This document shows positions 1 to 10,534 of a stretch of 64,000 nucleotides of DNA, one piece after another. The translations under genes were made by a program, and so were the position numbers. Each line of letters opens with the position of its first letter. Position 1 is the first letter of the stretch. Source of the DNA: Thozetella sp. PMI_491 (taxonomy: Eukaryota; Ascomycota; Sordariomycetes; Chaetosphaeriales; Chaetosphaeriaceae); NCBI GenBank assembly GCA_021432635.1, contig MU270058.1:62001-126000 (forward strand), given 5' to 3'. Under the pieces are notes generated by a model, which worked only from the letters and a program-made list of their open reading frames with translations, ran no database searches and was not told the DNA's origin.

Positions 1-1231
1 CGGGCCAAGTTCGAGGCATGTCAGGATGGGGTAGCCATGCCTGAGCGACCACGCCCACTCTAGGTGGTGGAGGGCCAAGATTGTACGGCGCTTGGCAGAT
101 ACCATGGCCCAGTCTCTCCAGCGCGGCAGGGTATGGTTCGACTCTTGCTCGAGAAATAGGCCGGTCATCGCGAGCGCCTGTTTCACGTCCCACATGTCGA
201 TCAGAAGCTGCGCATCTACAGGATGGGCTAATGCGGCAGAATTGCCGAATCCGAAAAGCAGAATTATTAACAAGATCAACAGGGATTGCGCCGCTGCAAG
301 GAGATCCGGTGCGTCGTAAGAGGAGTACTATCTCGTGTTAAAAAAAATGTTAGCAGTCCCCATGTCTCATCGACACGAGTAGCATCTGCGTGTTCAGACT
401 GTCAAGTACCTCTCGAAGTAGCCTCCGCACCTCATCTTGTATAGTGCGTTGCACAAGATCGCGGCTGCCTGGGGTGTGGCCGATCCACATCTTCGCTAGT
501 GTGTAGCAGTTGGCTAAGGGGCCTGGCATACCTTTGGCCAACTGGAGCCGATGGATGATTGGCGGTAGATGGCGGGTATCATGCGTGGCCATCATGCGTG
601 GCCAGGACTGCAGGACTCGGACTACGAAGTGCATAGTGTGCCTGGCGACGCTATCGGCAATCGGCGCGTTCCACGCCGGGTTTTTCGCCAGTAACACTTC
701 CCGCCGCTGGTCAGATACAAGGTATTCGGGGGCGATGGCTTCGAGTACATGGGTCGTATCCTTTTCCGGTAGCTGCATACTAGTTCCTAGGGGGAGAGCG
801 AAGGAGGGCAGGGTATTAGTCACGTCGGAGCCGCGAGTGCGCCACGGAGAACTAGATCTATATGCTTCGACTTCATCGAGAGCACGAGATATGCTGCTCT
901 CCTGTGTGCCGATCCTAGACGGCGAGAGAGATGCGGACACATCGAAGGTTCCGTTGTCCAGAGGAGAAGTTTCAATCTCTTCTGCCTGCAGAGGGTTGCA
1001 GCTCAAGGCCTCTAGTTGCGATTGGGGGGTCCCGGAAGGTATTGCGGTACCATCCTTGGACAGATACTCGCATACGATAGCACGTTCTTGGCATCTACCA
1101 CATCTTGGACGCTGCAGGTCGCAGCGTAGCTTCGAAGCCGAGCATGTGCGGCAGGCCTTTTGCCTTGGTGGAGCCTTCAGATCCTGAAGGCATCGCTCGG
1201 AATGCCTCACCAGCGAGGATGCTACAAACAA
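1..1231 (-). CDS. Zn2Cys6 fungal transcription factor, 3' end cut by window edge
   Basis: Nuclear regulator of the Gal4-type binuclear zinc cluster family. The six cysteines are visible at residues 27, 30, 37, 44, 47 and 54 (C-x2-C-x6-C-x6-C-x2-C-x6-C). The first exon (1231-377) would end at an early stop shortly after, but a 49-nt intron at 376-328 with a CTAAC branch site rejoins a frame open to base 1. That second exon carries the conserved C-terminal block of these regulators: the run LLILLIILLFG, then RWRDWA and KRRTILALHHLEWAW. About 394 residues are visible; the C-terminus lies outside. It is divergent from the reductase at 1632, with about 400 bp between starts, so a local regulatory link is possible but not shown. 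The start at 1231 is the first ATG; an upstream exon cannot be excluded. Confidence 0.85.
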
Positions 1232-1631
1232 GATTAGGCTTCTCAGAGCCTTTACTGCTTTAGGCAGGCCGGAAAGGGGATTTACTCCTGGTGAAGTTTC
1301 GCGAGCAGCGTGGGCACCCGAGAGGCGTGCTCGTAGGCGTCATATCGCATGGGTTGGCAATAAAGGTGTTGCTCGAATTCGGACTTCCGAGTACCTGGCA
1401 CGAAGGGCTTAAAAATTGAGAGTTGCGCTACCAATTTGTTGGCGGAGGGGCTAGGCAGGGTAGTGAGTCAGCCCCGGAGCTCCGAGTGCCCTGCGATACG
1501 GCCGCCCCTAGCCCCGAGCGATGAGGCGTGACACAAGTACAAGAAGGATAGAAGACAAAGATTATTAAAGGTAGAAAGAAAATGGGTAACATTATGAGCT
1601 CTCATCCAGCATCGTTCAATCATTCGCCATC
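1232..1631. promoter_or_regulatory. Shared divergent promoter region, regulator / reductase
   Basis: Non-coding 400 bp between the Zn2Cys6 gene (minus) and the reductase gene (plus). It must hold both 5' UTRs. I see no clear TATA box or CGG-n-CCG palindrome that I would call a binding site. Confidence 0.5.
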
Positions 1632-2621
1632 ATGCCAAGCTTTATGATATATGGCGCAACGGGATATACCGGACGGATCGCGGCCGGGCATGCGAAAAGC
1701 AGCGGGTTAGATGTCATACTCGCAGGAAGGACCGAGAGCAAGATCAGAGAACTGGCCGCCTCATTAAATGTGCCATTCCGTGTATTCGATGTCAACGACC
1801 CTCAACACATACAATCGCACATAGAAGGCGTATGTGTCCTTCTCAACTGCGCAGGGCCGTTTGTCCTTACCGCGGAACCCTTCATGGACGCATGCATTCG
1901 ATGTGGCACGCACTATCTCGATGTGTCTGCCGAGCTGATTAGCTACCAACTGGCTGAAAGAAGAGACGCGGAGGCAAGGGCAGCAGGTGTTATGCTCCTA
2001 CCGGGATGCGGCGGCAGCGTGGCCATGCTCGGCTGTCTCGCCGGTTACGCACTGAGAGGCGTCAAGAGTCCATCCAGCATCGATATCGCCCTCCGTGTTG
2101 CCGGAACGATGTCTCGTGGCTCGGCACTCAGCGCTGCGACGAGTTTGACGCCGGAGTGTCTCGAGCTGCGGGACGGGAAATTGGTAAAACAGGACGCCGC
2201 CAACAATCGCGACTTCGATTTTGACAACGGCGAGGGCAGCGTGACTTGCTTTCCAGTCACGCTGCCGGACCTGGTTACGATTTGGAGATCAGCCGCCGTC
2301 CCCAACATTAGAACTTTCGTCTACGCGACAGAGGGCGCATTCCCGAGTGGAGATCTTGCTCTCTTGCCAGATGGCCCATCAGTCGAGGAAAGAAAGGCAA
2401 ATCCATATCATGGCTCTGTATCGGTTACATCGAGCGATGGCTTAGTAAAATCCGCGGTCTTGCATACCGTAAATGGTTACGATTTCACGCCTATGGCTTC
2501 GGTGGAAGCTGCGCGGAGAGTCCTTAACGGAGAAGCTCGAGGGGGTTTTCAAACCCCGGCGGTTTTATTTGGCGAATCTTTTGTTCATTCAGTCTACAAT
2601 ACCAATATGAAGGAGATTTGA
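1632..2621 (+). CDS. Saccharopine dehydrogenase-like / trans-acting enoyl reductase-like NADP-binding protein
   Basis: Single-exon protein of 329 residues. The N-terminus MPSFMIYGATGYTGRIAAGH is the dinucleotide-binding turn of the saccharopine dehydrogenase NADP-binding domain, followed by ILAGRTESKI (the Arg expected for NADP preference) and LLNCAGPF and GTHYLDVSAEL, all typical of the family. Members include true saccharopine reductases and the trans-acting enoyl reductases of lipid or polyketide pathways; the sequence does not tell which. No synthase gene lies nearby, so a secondary-metabolite role is only conjecture. It is divergent from the Zn2Cys6 regulator. The first ATG is in good context just after a CATC run. 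Cytosolic: no signal peptide or membrane segment. Confidence 0.85.
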   Translation: MPSFMIYGATGYTGRIAAGHAKSSGLDVILAGRTESKIRELAASLNVPFRVFDVNDPQHIQSHIEGVCVLLNCAGPFVLTAEPFMDACIRCGTHYLDVSAELISYQLAERRDAEARAAGVMLLPGCGGSVAMLGCLAGYALRGVKSPSSIDIALRVAGTMSRGSALSAATSLTPECLELRDGKLVKQDAANNRDFDFDNGEGSVTCFPVTLPDLVTIWRSAAVPNIRTFVYATEGAFPSGDLALLPDGPSVEERKANPYHGSVSVTSSDGLVKSAVLHTVNGYDFTPMASVEAARRVLNGEARGGFQTPAVLFGESFVHSVYNTNMKEI

Positions 2622-3491
2622 GATACCTTGATGAACCTGCTCCAGTTATAGGGCTAATCTAACCTCCTCTATTTGGCCAGGATGCTACTATTTCATGTTC
2701 TACGCAGGTATTTATCTGTCTCCACAATCATGCTACGCAGCGTTGCATTTTTGCCATCCCCGGATTAAGGCAGCGCATCGTTCTTAGGTACCTTGGAGCC
2801 TAAGGGATGGAGAGGCAGAAGCTGCAAGGTTGCAGTCAACAACCCCCCCAAACCAATATAACCATGGGTCCACCTCTAGGGAAACCGGGGAGTTGAGATA
2901 CAAGAAATAAAACTGCGGTGATTGGACAAGAAGGCCGGGCTGGTAATTCGATATTGAAGGTGCCGGCCAATGTTACGCCTCTATTGATCTGGGCAAGAGG
3001 TAAATAGGACTGACGTAGCGCTCCTATTCCTTTTCTTTTTAGAGTGGGATCTATTCGGATGGAACTTTGCAATCCTTTCGGCCAATATATTTGGCAACTA
3101 GACTTGTGATAGGCGCCTAGTTGGGCCCATCTTAATAAGCTTACCCAATCCACCAGTCGGCTCTGGCGCCAAGCCTTGCCTCCAGGGCAACTTGACTCGA
3201 GTATGCTACCTACCTAGGTATACGACCTATTGAGAAGCTACAGAGCTTGCTAGGTCCACTATATGCTCTCGATCAGTCGATCCGAGATGGTATTCTGCGG
3301 TTCGTCGCCAGAAGAGAGAAGCGTTTGTGGATAAAAGACCCTCAATCGGCCATAGTTATTGGTCTCTGGCCAGAATTCTCGCAACTCATTACTTAGCCTT
3401 CCCAAAGTTTCATTTTTGGTATCTTCTTTCCTGCCATACCTGCAGCCTTCATGCTATAGCTCTGGACTCGTCCTTTCGCTCAGTTTTCGCC
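2622..3491. other. Intergenic, no gene seen
   Basis: 870 bp with no convincing coding frame. The right end holds the 5' flank of the secreted-protein gene; a weak TATA-like GATAAAAG lies at about 3330. Confidence 0.5.
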
Positions 3492-4352
3492 ATGTTGTCC
3501 AAGCTAGCTATTCTGACGAGCATCTTGATGGGTGCCAGGGCGCTGCCTTCTGGGGTTCCTATCCAGATTGATGATGAGTTTCAAAGGTAGATGACTCGTA
3601 TCTTACTTTGTCCATTGTACCTAATCTAATATTATAGCAGCATCAACGGGACTCTCATAGAGAAGCGCACGCCTAATTGCGCAGCCCTGGTGTCTGGCCT
3701 GAGCCTTGCCGACTGCAACTACATAAAGAGCATGGGGATGGCTCACCAGGGTGTTAACGCCCGCTCTTCCAATGGAAACATCTGGATTGGATCTGGCGGG
3801 CCTAATACCTTTACGTTTACGAACCGGGCTGAGACCCCAAGTAAGGCACCAATCACCCTTGTTATATGGGACGCACCGGCTGGGGACTATTCGGCGAGCT
3901 TTATGAACGTGAAACAGCCAAAGATCACATACTCGCTCCCCAACTATGGCGACTCCGTTACCATCTCAGTTGCCAACGGCATATCTGGAGCTTGGTCCCC
4001 GCTTACAAACCGCGCTACAACCCTCAGCCAGTACGGCCAGATCTACAATACGTGGGGCGAGTTTACTACCGGTGCCTACGCCACAGTAGATGTCTCCCGC
4101 GAGGTGAAGATGAATGGGAACATTATGTCGATCAAGGTCAAGAAGAACGGATGCGTGAGCGACATGAACACTTGTGCGTTCCAGTGTAAGAGTGGGAACA
4201 GCTGTGGGGAGTCAGGAACATATAAGCTGGTCAACTGTGCTAATGGAAGCCAGCCTGGCGCCTCTTACGGTGTATTCAACGGAAATCCATCGGGTGGTTG
4301 TCAAGGGTGGAGCAACGGTGGCCATCTGGATATTGACCTCAAGCGTCTCTAA
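3492..4352 (+). CDS. Secreted Asp f 4-like protein (allergen/effector-like)
   Basis: Two exons: 3492-3586 and 3638-4352, giving 269 residues. The intron has GTAGAT donor, CTAAT branch site and the tandem acceptor TAGCAG, so exon 2 could also start at 3641 (one Ser fewer). The start MLSKLAILTSILMGARA is a signal peptide; a Lys-Arg near residue 41 (LIEKR) looks like a Kex2-type maturation site. The mature part has the features I associate with the Asp f 4 family: a YGQIYNTWGEF block, a VDVSREVKMNGN segment and late cysteines (CVSDMNTCAFQCKSGNSC, then VNC and GGC). This family is secreted, of unknown biochemical activity, and often listed among allergens or plant-associated effectors. The family call rests on the WGEF block and cysteine order from memory. 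Confidence 0.75.
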
Positions 4353-5676
4353 AGGCTAGGATGAGACTCCTGTCCTATCTATCCTTTTATATATACTCAA
4401 ACTCTGTAGTAAAAACTGTAATTGTTTCTTCTCTTTTCCCACAACCCCCTAATCTCGAATGGGTTCCAGATACCTAGTTCACATCCAAGGCTGAGTTCTA
4501 TTGTGGCTAAGAAAGAAAATGTTCCACAGCTTCACCGCAGTCTGAACTTCACAGTAGACTGCTCGCTTTAAATTTTATACACTTCTGTACAATTATTCTT
4601 TGGGGTTCCAATTTTTTTTTGATGCTGGAATGCCTAAGCACAGAAGAATTTGTAATACATGCGCTTGTAGAGACTGTACACATTACGATGCTCTTGCCTG
4701 ACGTTCGGGCCACTCGGAGTTCGGGTGATGGCCCCACACACCTCCTTTCCGACTCGGCCCTACCCGAGATTGAAAGCTAGCTAAAAAGTAGTTACAAGAT
4801 TCGCAACTTGGTGATGCTAAATGCAAGGCACGCATCCGTTGTCCCGTGTCCTTAAAGGACCTCAACAATTTGTCCTCTAGGCCGTCATAATGGACCATTC
4901 TGCATGCACTTCGTCCCTTGATACCGCTAAGATTTGACCTAGTTTGCCATGCCAACTGCTTCAAAGCGAGTTTTTCTAAAAAGAACAACAAGGTCTCGCA
5001 CATAGATACCGAGATACGAGAAGTTCTTTCTAGACGTAGGCGTTTGAGGAAGAGAAGGCTTTCACTATTGATTGGAGAACTGGGTTGCTGGTAGTAGCGT
5101 TGATGAAGGATTGGCCAAGCCAGCACGGCGAGCTGTTCTCAGCGGAAGGGTGCCTTCCGCCGAGCAGTAGTTGTCCTCAGTTCAAGAATTCGCAGGTATT
5201 GGAGGTTTACCAAACCACTTAAGTACCTCTTAACAAATCATAGCTAGTGTAAATAGCAGTGTATTCAATTCGGTTTGCTTAAAGAAGATCGCCAAATGGG
5301 GCAGGGAGGTTAATTGTTAACATAGGGAATGGCTGTTACACTCGCGGTGGTCGACCTCCTGGGAAAGATAGTGAGGTGTCTGCTTCACATAGGGAAGTTA
5401 AGATAGGTACCTACCTAGCTATCTTACGTTGATGTTTACTCTGATGCACGATTCACGTGATGATTACGCACCAGGAAGGCTGTTAATTGCGCCACAGCTG
5501 CGGGCCGTCGAAATACGCAAATGTGCAAAACTCGCAACCTAGACCGACCTTACCCCCCATTTTCTCCCTCACGGCCCATCACCTTTCAAGCCTCTTGTCT
5601 CGCTCCACCTCTTTGGCAAATATTGCAAACAACTTCACTCTTTCGTTATTTAAGTTTCTCAAGATCCACCAACCCT
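4353..5676. other. Intergenic, no supported gene
   Basis: 1.3 kb, AT-richer than flanking genes. A 147-codon open frame on the minus strand (5126-4683) has no recognisable motif and no clear start context, so it is not called. Confidence 0.45.
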
Positions 5677-8324
5677 ATGGACCCATGCCAGAAGCTAAGT
5701 GAGGAGGTTATGGCTACCGCCAGGTTTCACTATAGTGGGTGCCGAGCTTAAGCTGGTGCCAGAATATCACGATACTAATAGCAAGTAGGGCAAGGGTATG
5801 AGTCAGACCTCCAGCGGTCGTCGTCGGAGAAAAGGCGCCCGGGGACAGCCATCTCGGTAACTACAGAAAGCTCGCAATGGTCGAGCTCCACTCAAGCTAG
5901 TGTGGCTTCAGCAGCCACCTCAATGTCATCGAACTCCTCTTTCCTCCCCAATCAACTACAAAGTGTGAGCATATCAGGAAGAACAGACAAACTTTTGCCA
6001 AAACCAAAATCGAGCAGCCAACCACCAGCAATGAAAATGGAACACGAATACCGCCCGCTGTTGACGACACGTGCTTACTGGTGCACCTGCTGTGATACTA
6101 AATTCCAACACAAATTCGACTGGAAGCGACACGAGGACGAGTTTCATGAACCTTACAAAAGATACCTATGTCCGAGTTGCGATTGGGGCTTCTGGAGCGC
6201 CACAATCTTCAATCGACACCCCTGTTGCGCCACCACTCGCCTACATGCATATCATGTTGTGCAGTACACAACGCGCAAGACAGCTTGGGCGTGCGGCTTT
6301 TGTGCTGCATTTCTGCCCACACGGGATCGCTACTTCGACCACGTCACTCGCCACTACGAGGCTGGCAGTACCAAAGCCCACTGGAACCATTCACATGTCA
6401 TTTATGGTCTCCTGCACCAACCGCGTGTGCATACGGCGTGGGAAAAACTCCTAACGGCCCGTTATGGTGACCTATCGTCTCAAAGGGCACTGGTGTTTAA
6501 ATGGGATCCCGAAAGCACAGGACGCGCGCAGGGATTTCACGAGAATGGAAATCCCGGGAAGCTACAGGACTTGCTCGAGTTTTTCGACGAGGCAAAAGAT
6601 GACGAGCACTTACTCACTACGCTTGCGCATGATCAAGCAACAGTGAAGATCCTAACTTCAAAAGGGCGATTGCAAGAGCATTCGTACAAGCAGCCCTCCG
6701 ACCCCAGTGAGGAGGAAGTCGCGCAGCAAGACACAATCGTCCTTCCGAGTGCTAATATGGCAAAGAGTTTACTGAAAACCCGGGAATTAATTCCATCCTC
6801 AGGCGAGGCCAGTTCAAGCTCTTTGGTGTCCGAGACGGAAAGTCTTTCTCGAATGATCAGCAGGAGATTGACACTTTCAGCGCCTACAGGCCTCGAGGAA
6901 TTGGACGTCACGGGACTTCCCGAAGATTGGAGCTCATTGACACCCACAACAAGCACGAGCCAGACTTCCGTATCAAGTCTTGATTTAGAAAGTCAAAAAG
7001 ATGGCACTCTCGACTGGTCAAGACGCCTCCTTATAGACGTCATTATGAGAAGCCTGTGTAGATGGCTTGATATGCAGTGGCACTCCAGCCTACACACGAC
7101 GGCCGACACATGTCAGATGCATGGTCAAGATTCGTCTTCGACGGGAGGCGCGGACATGAGCGGCCAAAGTCAGTACGAGAGCAGTGAGCATACGGACGAA
7201 CGACCTAGGTGCAAAGGTCTCTATAAACAAAAGAGGCATCGAAATGAGTCTGACGGCAATGAGGAGGATGATGAAGCCGGGGGTAAAAGACCGCGGGGCA
7301 GTACCCGTCCCCTCGCTCCCGAAAACGAAACCCAGCGATTCGCCTGTCCTTATTTCAAGAGAAACCCACGGAAATATTCGAGGGTCACTACGTGCCTCGG
7401 CCCAGGCTGGACTGAGATTCACAGAGTAAAGCAGGTCAATCCGACATTCGGGAAATTCTCAGTTAGTATTGACTAACCGTGCCGCAGAGACCATCTCCAT
7501 CGGCGGCACGCGCTTCCCCCACAGTGTCCTAGATGTTGGGAAGCATTCGAAACCGATTCTAGCAGAGACGCACATCTGCGGGAAGACAGTCAGTGCGAGA
7601 AGCGGGATAACAACACGCTTCTCGAGGGTTTCACTAGAAATCAAGAGCGGCAGCTACGGAGCCGGAAGAGAACAGACAAGAACATGACTGACGCAGACAG
7701 ATGGAGAGAAATATACCGAATTTTATTTCCAGATGACGACCAGAGCACTATTCCAAATCCTTGTGAGTGGCCAAGCCCAGTTAAAAGGCCGCAATACTGC
7801 TAAATTATTTGTTTACAGATCATGAGGAAGTTGACCTATTCTCTATGAACAACCCTTGTTCCTGCGGTCGCGAGGATTTTGCCAAGTTTATGCGACGTGA
7901 ATTCCCGCAGTTCGTCCGGCGAGAGTTAGAGGGGCTATTCCAGGGCGAGTTCCGGAATGTCGAAGAAAGTCTCCGGCCGGCAATACGGGATATCGTGCTC
8001 AGGCTGCAACCCGGGATCGTTGCGCTCTACAGAAGCGCTCGAGTGCCAGAAAGTTCAGGAGATCAGACTATGGCTCAAGCAATTGAACTACCGACACTAG
8101 CAGCAACAGTTGAGACTGATGCAAGCTTTCAAACCGCAACCACATTGCCGTCGCGTACTACGCTACCACTAGCGCCCCTTGAGTTCCCTATACTCGGTCT
8201 CAATGCGGAGCACAGCTCGGTATCTTTGGAGCCTAATTTTTCGCCGGGCACACTTCTTAATCTGAATTATAACTGGGACTCATGTTTCGAGGACGCTTTC
8301 CTTAGCGTCAGGAATAAGTTCTAA
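5677..8324 (+). CDS. C2H2-type zinc finger protein with C-terminal Cys motif
   Basis: Four-exon model: 5677-5698, 5795-7430, 7488-7762, 7819-8324, giving 812 residues. The first intron uses GTGAGG; the frame upstream of the main exon stays open to 5782 and reads Ser/Thr-rich low-complexity sequence, which supports the small first exon MDPCQKL. Around residues 103-160 are zinc-finger-like motifs: YWCTCCDTKF with H..H, then YLCPSCDWGF and WACGFCAAF with H..H. Near residue 500 is the motif RFACPYFKRNPRKY, continued across intron 2 as HRVKDHLHRRH and PPQCPRCWEAF, the arrangement of a widespread fungal C2H2-like module. The best frame-preserving donor of intron 2 is GC (7431), see findings. Probably nuclear; target unknown. 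A basic/acidic run (KQKRHRNESDGNEEDDEAGG) lies before the second module. Confidence 0.8.
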
Positions 8325-8678
8325 GGACAGCGTAGACAGGATAACGCATCCGGTCGTTTACATGGAACGAACAGTTCAGCCACTGTAGGCTTGTTCTTGG
8401 CACATTGGTTCTCTGTTGGCTTTTAGGAAGCTCGGGTATCGTGGTACTACTGCTACTATCGTCAGGTAGCGGTGTTGTTTTGACCCAATGGGAAGTTTTA
8501 CCCAAGCGCTTCGCACAGCTAAGTGACATAGGATTGTGCTGTCGAGCAAAAGATTTATGCCAATCTCCTTTTTTCTTGGCGATTGTTTCGTAATTCCAAA
8601 AAGTCGAGTTGATGTAGGAATTCCGCTCGACCGTATTAACTGATAATACGAGGCAGCACCCACAATACAACATGTCTC
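8325..8678. other. Intergenic between convergent genes
   Basis: 354 bp between the ends of the C2H2 gene and the hydrolase gene; only 3' UTR sequence expected, nothing else seen. Confidence 0.5.
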
Positions 8679-9774
8679 TTAGATGGTTGCTGCAAAGTTC
8701 TCCAGAATCCTTTCCACAACCTCCTTGTCCTCCAGCATGGGCCAATGCCCAGTCCCGAGTCGAATGACTTGAGCATTTGACGCCGCCAAACGAGTTGCCT
8801 GTATGTGAAGCTCGTGTAGAACAGCGTGGTCGTTCTCCGTTACCATGAAGACTGTTGGCACGTGGATCTTCTTTTCTCCTGGGGTAAGATTCCTGTCTTC
8901 TTCCGTGGGCCCAAATTGATCACTCGCCCTGTACCAGTTCAACACGCCGTTGTATCCTCCTTTGAGAATTCGGTTGTGCATTTCTAGCTCTTCCGGTGAA
9001 ATCCAATCGGCAGTAGGCAGAATCTCACCCGACTTGAGGAACTTCTCTAGCCCGCCCTCGGCGCCGAAGTGCCACTTCCATGCTTCGGGATCCTTGGCGT
9101 ACATAAGGGAATCGAAGGCCCTGTCATTCTTCTCAATCAATGAAGCACCTTCTGGGGACCTGAACAGCTCGACATAGCCAGAGGTAGGATAACCAACGGC
9201 CTGTCTAGCTGCAGAATTCACAGCTGCTGTAGGCTTGACGTTAGTGCTGAACAAGCTTTTCGGTGAATGGCTTCCTACCAACATCAAACTCCCGGTCAAT
9301 AAACATGAACCCGACAGCAATAAAGACAAGAGAGCTAAACAGCTGCCGATGCTGAACATAAACATGGGAAAGGACAATCGATCCCCTGTACGTCACTTCT
9401 CAGTCTTTCACGAAGGAAGGCGAGCCAGACCGCAGGACTAACCAGTCATGGCCGACCCCAATGACGTTGTCACACTTCAACACGTCTGCCACAAGCTCGT
9501 ACACCTGTGCGCAAATATTCCTCAGCCTGTACCTTTCGACGTCTTCAGGCCGATCCGTATCTCCGTAGCCGAGTAAATCGGGTACTATCACGCCAAAGCC
9601 GGCCTTGGGCAGAAGTTGGACTTGGTGGTGCCATATATAACTCGAACTCGGCGCACCGTGTAAGAGCAAAAGAGTCGGCTTAGAAGGCGCAGCCGGAACG
9701 TGTATGTAACCATAAGTGGTACCATCGCTAAGCGTAACCTTTTTTGCCAGCTGAGGGAAAGCGACGGACGCCAT
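8679..9774 (-). CDS. Alpha/beta hydrolase of epoxide hydrolase type
   Basis: Three exons, 9774-9443, 9385-9279 and 9226-8679, giving 328 residues. The introns are 57 nt (GTTAGT donor) and 52 nt (GTAGGA donor, CACTAAC branch site). Splicing restores the family sequence exactly: GVGHDW+GS at junction 1 and REFDV+AAVNSAARQAVGY at junction 2. Seen: oxyanion-hole region LLLLHGAPSSSYIW (HG at about residue 41), IVPDLLGYGDTDRP, nucleophile motif GHDWGS in which Asp replaces Ser as in epoxide hydrolases and haloalkane dehalogenases, and the late GTGHWPMLE that supplies the catalytic His. Epoxide hydrolase is the likeliest activity; dehalogenase is an alternative. No signal peptide, so cytosolic or peroxisomal. 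The substrate cannot be read from the sequence. Confidence 0.88.
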
Positions 9775-10534
9775 GACTTGACGATGAGTATGAACGCTCT
9801 ATGAGACGAGCATGAAGAATTTCTAATGAAGGAGGTATTAAGGGGATCATCTAGAGTGGACAGGTTGTTCATTTGTAGCGATTCGTTGGATGCGACCTTG
9901 CGGGGGAAGCCATTCCTGATATCAATGATGAAGAGGAATTCATTAACCGAAAGGGGCGATTATTCCATTTTAAAAATGGATGCCCACATATAACCAGGTT
10001 AATACCGCGTAAGCCTCTCTGGGGGTTTCTCGTCTATTCGCTGTCGAATAGCGGGACTCCACATACTATCTTACATCAGACATCACAAACCTATCAGAGC
10101 TAGCAAGAGAGAGGGTTATCGTGTAAGCTGTTAGCCCGTCTGGTGTCTGGATCGCGTTTTGGTACACCTATAATATGGCGAGAAAATACGTATATATGCT
10201 TTCATTTATGTTCCCGTAGGGAGCCGCCTAAGCTATTCGACTTCTTGCCGACGGGTTCTTGTTACACCGTACTTGGCTACGGGAGACCAAGAGTCATTAG
10301 CGGTGCGACGTGGAGCAATATTATCGTTTCTGTGAAACGTTTGGGTGCTATCATGTATTAGCCGAGAAGGTGTATTGCCAAAGCTACGTCTCGGCTATCC
10401 AAACTGGCTAACAGCTACAAGAAGGGGCACAAAGCAAGGCTTCAGAGGATTTGGTAAGAGTATGCTGGTACGTCTTCGGTATTAGGGCAGCGGTTGATTT
10501 AGAGTGTTTGATCGACTCCTTCCGGTTGCATAAA
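9775..10534. other. Intergenic, no gene seen
   Basis: 760 bp between two minus-strand genes; holds the promoter of the hydrolase and the 3' flank of the oxidoreductase. No convincing frame. Confidence 0.5.

Noticed and set aside
81-341. Plus-strand open frames over the first 340 bases
   Set aside because: They are antisense to the second exon of the Zn2Cys6 gene, which carries a recognisable family block.
4683-5126. 147-codon minus-strand open frame, helical composition
   Set aside because: No motif, no signal, no clear promoter; intergenic composition equals flanks.
8679-9377. Minus frame starting with a hydrophobic, signal-like N-terminus
   Set aside because: That N-terminus is intron-derived; splicing at 9385 and 9226 restores the hydrolase family sequence instead.
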